Assembly (NCBI RefSeq): GCF_013368755.1
Contig: NC_049565.1
Span: forward strand, 248,001 to 312,000
Reading direction: 5' to 3'
Source: Talaromyces rugulosus
Lineage: Eukaryota > Ascomycota > Eurotiomycetes > Eurotiales > Trichocomaceae
Length of the DNA stretch: 64,000 nt
Every line of letters begins with the position of its first letter. The stretch's first letter is position 1. This document shows, in pieces, positions 49,052-58,911 of the stretch. Made by a program: the position numbers and the translations under genes. The notes under the pieces were generated by a model, which saw nothing but the letters and a program-made list of their open reading frames with translations, had not been told where the DNA came from and made no database searches.

Positions 49052-49569
49052 CTAGTGGGCGCGGTCCTCGGGTTTATTGCGGCTCAGGCGAAGAGTCTTG
49101 TCAGCGAAGAGCTTGTGGGTGCAGGAGTAAATGGCGGCACCGATAGCGACGCTGGGTACAAGAGTTAGTTTGTGATCTGGTCGAACAATGAAAACCCATG
49201 TATTTTCCATTTAAACGCAACTTACCCAAGAACAACACCTTTAAACAGATAGTGTTAGCTATATCGTAATTCAAAAGCTTGACGTTTCTCCTTACCAATG
49301 GGAATCAACTCCGGAGGGACCTTCTTGAGCTGGCGGATGCGTTGCGAGATGGTGTGGGCTGCTAGCAGTCAGACAAGTGAACCTCGCAGGTATCATACGT
49401 AATAAGAGCCAAAAAGCATCGTACCGCTCATGTTCTCCTTCTATAGCAATGGGGTTAGTTCAGTCTATGGCATGACTTGCCACCACTCTTCCAGGACACC
49501 GGGAACACGTACAGGAACAGACATCAAGGGGCGCGTGGCGCGCATACCGAGGGGACGAGTCGGGAACAT
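49052..49569 (-). CDS. NDUFA4/B12D-type small respiratory-chain subunit
   Basis: Five exons rebuilt by hand: 49569-49513, 49440-49425 (16 nt), 49358-49296, 49238-49226 (13 nt) and 49151-49052, giving 82 residues. Phases agree throughout and every intron is GT-AG. The core, encoded across four exons, reads AHTISQRIRQLKKVPPELIP, then IGVVLGVAIGAAIYSCTHKL and FADKTLRLSRNKPE. It matches the KKxPxLIPxx..GAxxY..L...D..L.RNxPE pattern of the NDUFA4/MLRQ/B12D family, with one membrane helix. NDUFA4 was first assigned to complex I and later to cytochrome c oxidase. It lies head-to-head with COX12. The N-terminal MFPTRPLGMRATRPL looks like a short mitochondrial presequence. Confidence 0.78.
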
Positions 49570-49906
49570 GCTGGATACGGGGGCCGATTGCCGGGAGCAA
49601 TGGGGGTTGCGATGGTTGTGTGGTGCACTGAGCAGAAGCAGAGCAGAAGAAGAGTGACGTGAAGCTTTCACAGGGTTTGGCCCGGCTCGGGTGGCACGTC
49701 GTTTGTTTTCGGGTATTGCGAGCTGCCTGCGCCACAGCGTGGCTGGAGCGCCTTCGCTAGGCCTTTCGCGGCGGCAGAGCTCGGGCTTCCCGCCCAAACC
49801 TCGCCAACGTCCTCTCTTTCTTGATCAGCCACTTCAACGCGCCATCAACCCGAGCGGGCTTCCCCAAAACTAGTCCAATTGAACGCTTTTCGACTCTGCT
49901 ATCAAA
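49570..49906. promoter_or_regulatory. Bidirectional promoter of COX12 and the NDUFA4-like gene
   Basis: 337 bp between the two start codons. It is GC-rich in the middle (tggcccggctcgggtggcacgtcg, 49677-49700) with a pyrimidine-rich stretch just before the COX12 ATG. Both products belong to the inner-membrane respiratory chain, so shared control is plausible. No specific factor site is assigned. Confidence 0.55.
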
Positions 49907-50536
49907 ATGAGCGCCATTCCTGAGGCTGACCCCGATGAGCCCATCGAGACCAAGCCCTTCAAGTTCGTGACAGGTGAGTTGTCCCTGGCCTGTTGTTCAG
50001 CACCCACAAGAACCGGTAACAAGGCCAATTGCTAACTCTGTCACAGCTGGTACGTTCATTCTGGAACTCGCTTTTTCCCTGCTGGGCTCGATAAATCGCC
50101 AATTCGCCCTTGCCACGCTCGCTGTCCCCGTCTCCCCGAATCCACTGACCGAGGTTATCATATAGGCTACGACGCCCGCTTTCCTTACCAGAACCAGTAT
50201 GCTAGCTACGGACCACATTGTCCCCGATAACATTTGATGCTAATACTTTCTAGGACTAAGCACTGCTGGCAAAACTACGTCGACTATCACAAGTGCATTC
50301 TCGCCAAGGGCGAGGATTTCCGCCCCTGCCGCCAGGTAATGCAATTGCTTTGAGACAATCCTGGAGGTCAAACTAACAGCGGACTCAGTTCTTCCTCGCA
50401 TACCGTTCTATGTGCCCCAAGAGCTGGACCGACCGATGGGACGATCAGCGCGGTTAGTAAACACTACTCTTTCATTGGCTGAGCAGCTACTAAATCATTA
50501 ACAGAGGCCGGCAACTTCCCTACTCGTCTTGAGTAA
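49907..50536 (+). CDS. COX12: Cytochrome c oxidase subunit VIb (Cox12)
   Basis: Best model has six exons: 49907-49973, 50047-50049 (3 nt), 50166-50196, 50254-50335, 50389-50452 and 50505-50536, giving 92 residues. The twin cysteine motif of the CHCH fold is complete: Cys38-x9-Cys48 (CWQNYVDYHKC) and Cys59-x10-Cys70 (CRQFFLAYRSMC), so it should be imported by Mia40 into the intermembrane space and sit on complex IV. Other family marks are GYDARFPYQNQTKHCW and RWDDQREAGNFP. The 3-nt exon CTG gives FVTAGYDARFP; skipping it gives FVTGYDARFP, still in frame. Six exons for 92 codons is extreme fragmentation. Confidence 0.92.
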
Positions 50537-51106
50537 ACGCTTCGTCGTTTAGCTATCTTTATGACCCTTCTGTATTCTACCCAATAGACAGACAGATAAC
50601 TGTGCGTCCCGTCCCAAGGGTCTTTCAAGAAAGCGGGAAAGTTGTACATAAGCGAGGCTTGAATCTTGAGAATAACATGATGTTTTGAGTAGACTTGATT
50701 TCTAATGTCAATTAAATCTAGAGCTAAAATGCCATTGTACATTTAACAACAGATGCCAATGTTGATCAATTGATTGCTACATGCGTACAATCCCACGACT
50801 ATGCCAAAACAATTGATATTTCCCTCTACAGATATACAGAAATAAACTAGAGATATACAATACATAACGAAAATCCCAGAAAAACAAAATAATAAGAGGA
50901 AAAAATTCACTTCCAAACCCTGATCATCTTGATACAATGCAACAAACAATTGGTATAAAAACAAACAAGTCAACGTCTATGACAAGCGATCTATCTACAT
51001 GAAATGTGCAGTTGTTTATCAATAACAGCAATAGCTGCGGGATGGTATATTGACAATACCCCAAATATCGGCAGTGGCGCTGGTATCAAAATCTATATGT
51101 AAAAGT
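50537..51106. other. Convergent 3' flanks of COX12 and DIC1
   Basis: 570 bp of AT-rich DNA between two stop codons. Open frames here (50464-50742, 50743-50973) have no protein-like character. It is presumably the two 3' untranslated regions. Confidence 0.5.
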
Positions 51107-52217
51107 CTATAAGCCCTTGATCTTGCGGTAGAGCTTCTTATGTTCCTCCAAAAATAGGAATGTGGCGATCGTATGCGGTCCAAGGCGGACAAAGGCTGGA
51201 ACCCAGCCTCTAAACATCCATGAGATACCCTCTTTCCGATAGATATCTTTTAACAAGTGCGTAATGCTGCTTTTGCTCTCGGCTGAGGAAGCGCTCATAA
51301 CACGCGTCTTAATGACATCGACGGGACTGCACACCGTTGTTGCGACGAAGCCGGCTGCTATCGAGGCCGTGAAATGCGTTAAAATACTGTCGGGCATGCC
51401 CAATTGAGCCGTGCATATTTGCTTGAATATGTCGTACGTGACTAGCTGAGAGGCCGTCATGAGCACGGCTCTCGTAGAATTGGGCCACACGCCACGGAAC
51501 AAACTTGTGACACCCTCAGTGCGGGTCATTCGGATCAATCCATCAACTGCGTGTTTGTAGTTTCGTCGTTGGTCCGGAGGCAACGCGGCGTCAGACTGCA
51601 TACGAACATTCAGCACGTCGGCGGGATTCCCGGCAATTCCACCCAGGAAACCAGAAACGCATCCCATCCATAGCAGGTTCGGCAAGCTTGGAGGTGCGCT
51701 GGGGCCGGTGAATCGCGATTTCAATTCTTCGTAAATGCCGAATCGGGCCGTCGAGTAGGTCATCTGGCGCAGGATGGCTGCAGATAGCTAGCATTCGGGG
51801 TTGGTTAGATAAGAAAACGTGGTTGATTCATCAGACTCCGCACATACACCGCTATACAGGCCCAGGGCCCCATTGTTTTTGAAGACATGAACGAATGTAC
51901 CCAGCATGGACGTTGGTGCTCCAGGAGCACGCGTTTGTAAGCGGACCTTTTCCGAGACGGTTTGGTTAGCTATGCGCACGACGGCCGGCCGGGTTCGAAA
52001 TCATTTACCTTGACTGAAGAGACGAATTAGTATCTTGTTTATTGGAAGATCATGCAGAGCAACATTCAAACATACCAAGGTCCAATGGATGTGTAACGGC
52101 GGCGGCAAAGCATGAGGCTGAACCACCGAACCAGAACGGATAATGAATTTTTTTGATCGGACGCGGTTCGGCCACGACGGGCGCTACCTTCGTCTTGACG
52201 CTGGTGTCGACTGACAT
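51107..52217 (-). CDS. DIC1: Mitochondrial dicarboxylate carrier Dic1
   Basis: Four exons: 52217-52076, 52013-52009 (5 nt), 51946-51848 and 51787-51107, giving 308 residues. It has the three mitochondrial-carrier repeats: THPLDLVKVRLQTR, GNPADVLNVRMQSD and CSPVDVIKTRVMSA. The second repeat has Asn in place of the usual Lys/Arg, as in yeast Dic1. Six transmembrane helices are expected. The carrier exchanges malate or succinate for phosphate across the inner membrane. The 5-nt exon TCAAG supplies Val-Lys of the first PxDxxK motif; without it the frame and the motif are lost, so the micro-exon is needed. N-terminal residues MSVDTSVKTKVAPV are typical of the family. Confidence 0.92.
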
Positions 52218-52791
52218 TGTGAAGCACAAGAGACTGTACTCATTCCGACTGCCTGGTCAGCAGTGAGGGGGTTCGCGAGCGAGGCACTTGCTTGCTAATG
52301 AATGGCCGGGATATCGCAAGTGAGCGTTCGGCTTTACTCCACTGCGAACTCGGCGGTCCGCCGGCCCGCCGCCGCTTGCCAGATCTAAGCCCGAGTCGAG
52401 TCTTGGCACATTGACGCCATCTTGCATACAGCCTATATTTTAGGATGTACATGTACTACTATATATCTGGTCACCTGTTGTCCCTTTTTTGGAAACCTTG
52501 TTTTGGTGCTTTGCAGACCGTAGGTGTTTTTACATTGCACTTTGATGGAACTTGGTCTACTCTAAAATTGTATACTTGCCGATGTACTAGCTGCCTTTAA
52601 CACCGGGAGATGAGATTACACATGTACCATATACAAAAAGAGATGTATAGTTGCCTCTAGGCTGTAGCATCAGGCTGAGCGTCAGGTTAAGCGCAAGGTT
52701 GTCTCGGGTTGAAACCAAGCTAGCCATATTCACGACTGATATCTGCGAAGCACTTACTAGTAGTTAGGTGATAGAGTGGTGAGACAACACT
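52218..52791. other. Promoter of DIC1 and start of the accessory region
   Basis: 574 bp. The left part (to about 52400) is GC-rich and is the DIC1 promoter; beyond that the DNA becomes AT-rich with no coding signal. The base composition change marks the transition from housekeeping to accessory DNA. Confidence 0.5.
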
Positions 52792-53118
52792 TTAGCCTGA
52801 ACAATGCGAAATGCAGTCAGTACATGTTTCAAGTGGAAATTTGGTAGACTCTGTGAAATCGCAGAATTTGATCGACAAGTCCGAGTCAATAAGAAAATTG
52901 CGACTAGCAATATCGACGACAACAACACACCGATCATGGATGTTAGCTAGCGTTCGTGCCATATCACGAAACCATGCAAGTTGAAGAGCCTTGGGCGGCT
53001 GGTTTCGAACCAAGTAGGAACGTAGGTCACCGTTCTTCATCAAAACAAGTTGAGTGGCGTTTTCGAGGCAATTAATACAAGGAACAACACCATCACACTC
53101 CCCTAAAAGCTTGTACAT
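52792..53118 (-). pseudogene. Truncated protein-kinase-like fragment
   Basis: An open stretch with kinase-like sequence: MYKLLGECDGVVPCINCLE, LMKNGDLRSYLVRNQPPKAL, ARTLANIHDRCVVVVDIASRNFLID and IKFCDFTEST. These are the alphaE region, a catalytic loop in which HRD reads VVD and the Asn is kept (DIASRN), and a DFT in place of DFG. The glycine-rich loop and the VAIK lysine are missing upstream, and the frame stops soon after DFTEST, so the C-lobe is absent. Immediately upstream the sequence may be an intron end (CTCTGACATGAACAG) or a reading frame with a TGA; either way no complete N-lobe follows. It is probably a remnant of a small fungal kinase family. Confidence 0.6.
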
Positions 53119-53340
53119 TTCCTGTTCATGTCAGAGAGACATCAAGTTTGCCTCTACTTCATTGTCGCTGCTTGTGCTCCATCGGAAAGCTCAGTGGTTG
53201 GATGTAGTAAAGTGCGTAGAAAAGCTCGGTTACATAACCGAACAACATTTTTCTTCTTATAATAAGATTGAGCACATATTCGCATAAAAGATAAACTCAA
53301 GACTGGAAAGTATATAGAGTGCAAAGACCAATACAAGGCA

Positions 53341-53842
53341 CTACTTTGTTACTAGCCTGTCGGTCACAAGAACTCGTACTCCCCGACTGCCGGGCTCCGG
53401 AAACTCTACAAAATAATCTCGCACTCGATCAACATCTCTCTCGCGAGTCGTATCGAAGAGCTCCATCTTAAAAGAGCGCACAAGCGTTGCAACCACCAAA
53501 AACATTTCTGCGTATGCAAGACTATATAAAAAGTAAGCAATTCGAAACTAGAACATTGGGGAATTCACGTACTCAACCCCTTGGCACATACGCGACCCTT
53601 TTCCAAAGGGCACAAAGCAGCGAGTTTCCAGGCTCGAGGTGTCGAACCAACGATCCGGTACAAACTTGTATGGGTCCGGGTAGACTGAGGGGTTGTAGAG
53701 GACGCTGGAGGGATGCATACTGATAGGGGTTAGGGTTAATATCTTTCGTACCATTTGGTGCGTGCGGCCAGCTTGGGGCCTGGAAATCTAGCTAGGGGGT
53801 GAAATAATAGACGGTATATCGTTTGGTATAGTAGAAAGGTGG
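53341..53842 (-). pseudogene. Cytochrome P450 remnant with a large internal deletion
   Basis: At 53842-53755 (minus) one frame encodes a classic P450 N-terminal anchor junction: [19 protein letters not shown] then RTKWYERY. About 20 bp later, in another frame, the sequence resumes as TPISMHPSSVLYNPSVYPDP, PYKFVPDRWFD and the heme loop FVPFGKGSRMCQG. A normal 51-nt intron (53572-53522) then joins CQGVD to LAYAEMFLVVATLVRSFKM and a complete C-terminus ending LVTDRLVTK. About 350 residues (I-helix, ExxR) are missing in between, so it cannot be a functional P450. The surviving splice sites suggest the deletion is fairly recent. Confidence 0.8.
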
Positions 53843-54030
53843 CCTACGGAATCACAACTAGATGGAGGCTGAAATCCATGTCAAGGGAAGCTATCTTTTA
53901 CTTCTTTCTTGTTAATGCTGTTCCTATTCACTTTAATAAGATGATATTGTTAGGTAGGAGAGCCCATTGACCAAACGATCCCAACCGTAAAGCCAACAAA
54001 TTAGTCACTGAAATATTGATTTGATTTGAA

Positions 54031-54440
54031 GCACATGCATATAGGGGTCCCCCAAGCTAAAATGAATCTCTCGACCTGCTCTTCTCTGATAATTCCGCGC
54101 CCTGGCAAACAGTGAATATACGAGCTTCCTACAGAGCTCCATTTTCTATTGCATCGCCTGGCGAGATAACAATAGTGACGTGTCGCCTTATGCATATGCA
54201 GATAGGTCTCGACTTGCTCTCGCCGATCAGCTGGCGTATTCCGTACCCCGGTGAAATAGTAGCGTTGTACAGAGATCATATTGCATGCTTTACCGGCGAT
54301 TAAAAAGTAGTGTGCCGCCCCATGCATATGCAGTGTGGTGCGCCACTTTTGCATGCATGTTGGGTCTCGGTATAGTGTCCGATGCAGCTGTTCACCCCGG
54401 TTTGTCCGTTGGTTACACCAAAGAAACACCGCGCCCTGAG
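54031..54440. repeat. Diverged tandem repeat of about 130-160 bp upstream of the GMC oxidoreductase
   Basis: Three units each begin with an ATGCATATRSAG-like word (54031 gcacatgcatatagg, 54191 tgcatatgcagatagg, 54321 catgcatatgcagtg). They share blocks such as tcgacYtgctct, cgtaccccggtgaaatag / caccccggtttg and tYgccggcgatt. They differ by many substitutions and small indels. The long minus-strand open frame across them reflects this periodicity and shows no protein family. Confidence 0.65.
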
Positions 54441-54687
54441 AATAACAACCGTTCCATTTTACAATTCAACCAGTTAAGAGACTAGAAATATATTAACTGG
54501 CTGACTCGTGGTGGGGTAAAGATTGGCTATGCAACCATCAACTGACGGAAACAAAGAAAGAGAACAAAGGCACATTCGAAAGCAAGACGTCATATCAAGA
54601 CGCATATCATCGATACAAAAGTCTGTGCCATTTTTTTTCAGACTCTTTTTTTTAAAAAAAAAACAAGTAAACGCAAAACAATTCAAA

Positions 54688-56420
54688 ATGCCATCAGACA
54701 CATACGACTACGTGATCGTCGGCGGCGGCACGGCTGGATGCGTACTCGCATCGCGCCTGCACCACGGTGACCCTTCACTCTCCATCGTCGTGATCGAAGC
54801 TGGTTCCGATGTAAGCAAGCGCGCCGATGTTCTGGACGGGTCCCAATGGGCTCCGCTGCTGGGAACAGAGCTCAATTGGGACTACAAGACTGTGCCACAG
54901 AAGCATCTCGGTGACCGCAGTATTGCGAATGCTGCCGGGAAAGCGTTGGGTGGAAGCACTGCTATCAACGCGGGTACTGACAACTCTTGATCTCCTCTTT
55001 CTTTATTCATATAGTTAATGTGATTAGGTGCCTGGACGCGCGGTGACAGACAAAACTACAATCACTGGGGGCACGTGGTTAAAGACTCTCGCTGGAGCTA
55101 CGACGGCCTACTCCCTTATTTTCGGAAAATCGAGACATTCCATGACCCTCACGGCAGCGCGAATAGTCACGGATTTGATGGGCCAATAAAACAGATTACC
55201 CCGTCGGCACGAGGGTATCCTCTTCGAAACCCACTGCAAGCCGCGTGGGCTGCCGCCGGAGTTGGGTTTATACCGGACATGAACAGCGGAGAACCCCTGG
55301 GCGTGGCTGAGATGATTGAGGACCGTCTCGATGGTCAGCGGATTGTCGCACCTTTTGTATATCCATTAGATGGCGTGGATGTCTTGACAAATACGCTGGT
55401 GAAACGGGTCATTATCAAGGATATAAACGGCAAAAAGGTGGCCACGGCAGTGGAATTGGCAGACAATGAAACTGTCATAGCTGCGCGCCGAGAAGTTATT
55501 GTTTCGGCCGGGGCATATCGATCTCCTCAGGTCCTTATGCTGTCTGGCTTGGGCCCTAGGGATGAGCTAGAGAAGCATGGGATCGATGTGCTTGTCGACA
55601 CTCCCGATGTTGGACTCCATCTTCACGACCACCTCAGCGTTTTGCAATGGTGGAAGCTCAAAACCCCTGAAAAGGGCCTCTCGATTGGGTCTCCATTCTT
55701 TATTAACTCGGATTATTTCAAGGGGAACCCGGTAGACTTTTTCACAACGCAGTCAGTGCCAAAACAAGGCCTCTTGGACGCCCTAGCTGTCGATGGCAAC
55801 TTCGATAATGCAGAAGTGGCTTCACAGCGCAGTCACCATGAAACATGGATTATGTATGTGGCTCAAAATGCCGAGAACCCGGCCATTATCCCCGACGGGA
55901 CTCATATCACGACCTCTGTGATTTGCATGCTTCCGACGTCACGAGGATCCATCAAAATAGCAGACGCAGATCCCTCGAGTGCGCCCTTGATAGATCCAAA
56001 TTACATGGCCACAGAAGCTGACCGGTACACCCTGAGAGAAGGAATGCGAAAACTGTACCAGGTTTTTCGAGAGACGGATGCTGGGCGCGAGGTTGTGGAG
56101 AGCGAGACTGTTGGCGAGGGCACCAAAGCTGTGTCCCCGGAGGTGAGTAACGAGGATCTGAATGAGAAAATTCGCCGTCATCCTCAGTATGTCTACTCCT
56201 TTTCTTCTTTATGCATGTGCTGACCATGTCAATGACAATGTATCACCCCGCTGGGACTTTGTCGATGGGCAAAGTCGTGGATACGAACATGCGCGTAAAC
56301 GGAGTGGAGGGACTGCGTGTTGTCGATGCGAGCGTTATTCCAGTTCCTTTGGCTGGGCATCTGCAGAACTGCATTTATGCCATGGCAGAGCAGGTTGCAG
56401 ATATTATTCTGAACCATTAG
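54688..56420 (+). CDS. GMC-family FAD oxidoreductase, last intron lacks an AG acceptor
   Basis: Exons 54688-54973, 55028-56186 and a third that must start near 56234 and ends at 56420, giving about 543 residues. N-terminal YDYVIVGGGTAGCVLASRL (FAD GxGxxG), IEAGSD and AAGKALGGSTAINAG (GMC signature 1) are clear, as are GAYRSPQVLMLSGLGPRDELEKHGI (signature 2) and the C-terminal YHPAGTLSMG with active-site His and RVVDASVIPVPLAGHLQNCIYAMAEQ. The second intron has a good donor (CA|GTATGT) and a branch site (GCTGAC), but no AG occurs between 56187 and 56272. Unspliced, the protein stops at 56221, before the active-site region. It may be newly inactivated or use a rare acceptor. Oxidised substrate unknown. 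Confidence 0.75.
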
Positions 56421-57106
56421 ATACTAGAAGGTCGTTCACATCCTCACCATCCTTAAAGCCATTCCTCTATTGTTGTCTGATCCACCTCATAATTACCTTC
56501 GTAAAATCATGCCTTTTAATACTTTTTTCCCGCCAGCACTTGCAACGTAGCTAAGCAGTAATTCCGGATGCCCGTCAATGCGGCATTTGAGCTATTGAGC
56601 GAGTAGAAGTTTAAGGGATTTAGGGTTATCGTAAACATGAAACATTTGCCTCCCCAAAGAGTCGGTTGTTCTGGAAATAGTAGGTGTTAATTGATATGGA
56701 TGTATGTAACATTGAAGAGTCCTTTGACAGTTTACTTCTCCATCTAGGAATGACTTCTCTATCCCCCCAGTATCCTACTAAACACGGAAAACCCTACCTA
56801 CTTACAGTACATAAGTATCTAAATATCAGTCTCTAAGGAATTTATCGTATTTTAGCTAACTCAGATAGATACATTTTAGTTTTTCCTCGATACTGTGAAA
56901 CAAACGTTTATCTATGAATGCATAGATAATATATCATGCGAGATAGAGAATTAGAGATTGCCTATCCCAACGGGCCAATCTAGTTTACATGTATCCGGCT
57001 TGCGCATACAGCTAGCTCATTTTTGGGTAGAGATATAGTAGAACAAATATGATGCACCTGAATTGAATATAATTGTACAAAACTTCAAGGTTTCAACCGT
57101 GTTGAT
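56421..57106. other. Convergent 3' flanks of the GMC and CYP61-like genes
   Basis: 686 bp of AT-rich DNA with no coding potential; short gatagata/tatctaa-rich stretches near 56860-56960. Confidence 0.5.
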
Positions 57107-58911
57107 TTAGTTGCGCTTACTAAACACAAGTGGGCATCCGTCCTAGATGTAGCATTAGCAAGTTTGAAGGCTCCGAATTATGAGTCTAAAAAAGACATAC
57201 CATTGGGAATAGGGTGGCAAAAACTCGAATATCCTCCGAGCGATCGGTAGCATGATGCACCCAATCAATCTCTAGGGAAGCCTTCCCAATCATGGCCGCC
57301 ATCGTAAGTGGCACGTACTTTCGGGCAAGACAGTCATGTGGTCCAGCGCCAAATACAAGCCAATTTTTGGTCTTGGAATTGGCATCACCCGTAATCCATC
57401 GTTCTGGATCGAAAATCTCAGGGTTTGGGTATGCCTCAGGGTCGTGGAGAGCTGGGTAGCAGGACGGAACTATCATGGCACCTTTTGGTACAGTATAGTC
57501 TGGAGTGACTGGGAACGCTTGCGTGGCTAGATAGGGCACAAATATTACAGGTGGACGGTACCGAAGGAGCTCCTTTACCACGGCATTGGTGTAAGTGAGC
57601 GATTCAAACATTGCCAAGTCAAGTGGCCTTTGTCGATCACCACCACGCACGGCAAGGTTCTCCTCTCGAAGCCGGTCAAGAACGTCAGGTCTCTGAGCAA
57701 GGACTTGGAAAATCCAAGTGGTAGAGCTGGAGGATGCATCTTGAGATGCAAAGAGAAATGTGAACATTGTCTGCCCAATTTCATCATTCGTGAATTCCCG
57801 AATCATATTTTTGGGTTTCTCGGCTTCCATGTCACCCGTTGCAAGCTTGTCGTTGTACTTCTTCGACTCCATCATGTTTAATACCCATTGATCGACTATG
57901 CATGTCGGCTCCGCTCCAGAGGCCATATTTGCCTTGCAGGCGGCAGCGCATCTTGCAAATTCTGCCTGAACTGCGCTTGCGATACGCTTTCCATGCCAGC
58001 ACTTTGTGAATGGAATGTAGGTGGAGTAAGGGATGTTCACGAGCTCCAGAGCGGCAGTAACGCGATAGAAGTCATCAGCAATCCTCTTAACGGCGTCTTG
58101 GGATATGTAGTCCCCGAAAAAGGTCCGACACGATAGTGCACAGTTGATTTCTCTGGAAAGCCCCATGAACTCAATGGGTTTTCCTCCATTAGCTTCGCTA
58201 GCGGCAACGAATTTGTTAAAGTAATCTGCGAAGACTCGCTCTTGAATCGGTAGGTACGTGCTCAATGCTTGATTTGTGAAAAGGCCACTTAGTCCTCTGC
58301 GAAACTCGGCATGGGCCTTGCCAGTGAGAAAAACCCAAGCCGTGGGACGCATAATCTCGGTTGCAATAGGGACAAGGCATGGTCGGGCATACGCTGGCGA
58401 CTTGAAAACTTTATGAGCGATATCACGATCCGAAGCCAGGACGACAAACCTATAGAAAATTCGATCAGCTTCGTTGACAGTTAGGGTAAGAAGATGAAGA
58501 GGGAGGGATATCTCGTGTAGCGAATGTAATTACATACTTGTGAAATACAGATACGCAGCTGAGAGGACCGCTAGCCCATTGAGAAAGATATGATTCAAAC
58601 TTTGGATATATTGCTTGGATGAATGGCCCCATGAAAGGAATCTTGAACATAGGTCCCGCTATTGAGCCCTTCCGCACGATGTAAATAACTAAGAATGGTT
58701 AACATCTCATGGCTGCTTCCAAGATTGCCGGCGGCGTACGTTGGTCATAAGCAACCAAAATAATCAAGACAGTAGCAGCCAATTGCCAGCCATTCCAACC
58801 AGATTGATAACTTAATAGGAGACCGTCTATCCAACGAAAATTGCCACGGTGCGCAAAGGAGGTTGCATTTTTGTCGAGAGGTGCAACGAGGCTTTCATTC
58901 ATCGTGGCCAT
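57107..58911 (-). CDS. Cytochrome P450 of the CYP61 (sterol C-22 desaturase, ERG5) family, divergent paralogue
   Basis: Four exons (58911-58740, 58688-58538, 58449-57201, 57142-57107), 535 residues. The start MATMNESLVAP is the most family-like of three in-frame ATGs. One membrane helix lies at ~43-57, then KIPFMGPFIQAIYPKFESYL, KFVVLASDRDIAHKVFKSPA, FTFLFASQDASSSSTTWIFQ (I-helix oxygen-binding region), KELLRYRPPV (ExxR) and the heme loop FGAGPHDCLARKY (Cys ~480). This layout is that of ERG5, which makes the C-22 double bond of ergosterol in the ER. The glycine normally two residues after the heme Cys is Ala here, and the neighbourhood is accessory, so it is more likely a paralogue than the housekeeping copy. 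Regulation may involve the adjacent Zn2Cys6 gene. Confidence 0.88.

Noticed and set aside
53119..53230. Premature TGA just upstream of the 52.8 kb kinase fragment as proof of a nonsense mutation
   Set aside because: The sequence CTCTGACATGAACAG could equally be an intron end, so the TGA alone is not used; truncation at both ends is the stronger evidence.
54001..54429. 142-codon minus-strand open frame
   Set aside because: It coincides exactly with the diverged tandem DNA repeat and its internal similarity is explained by that.
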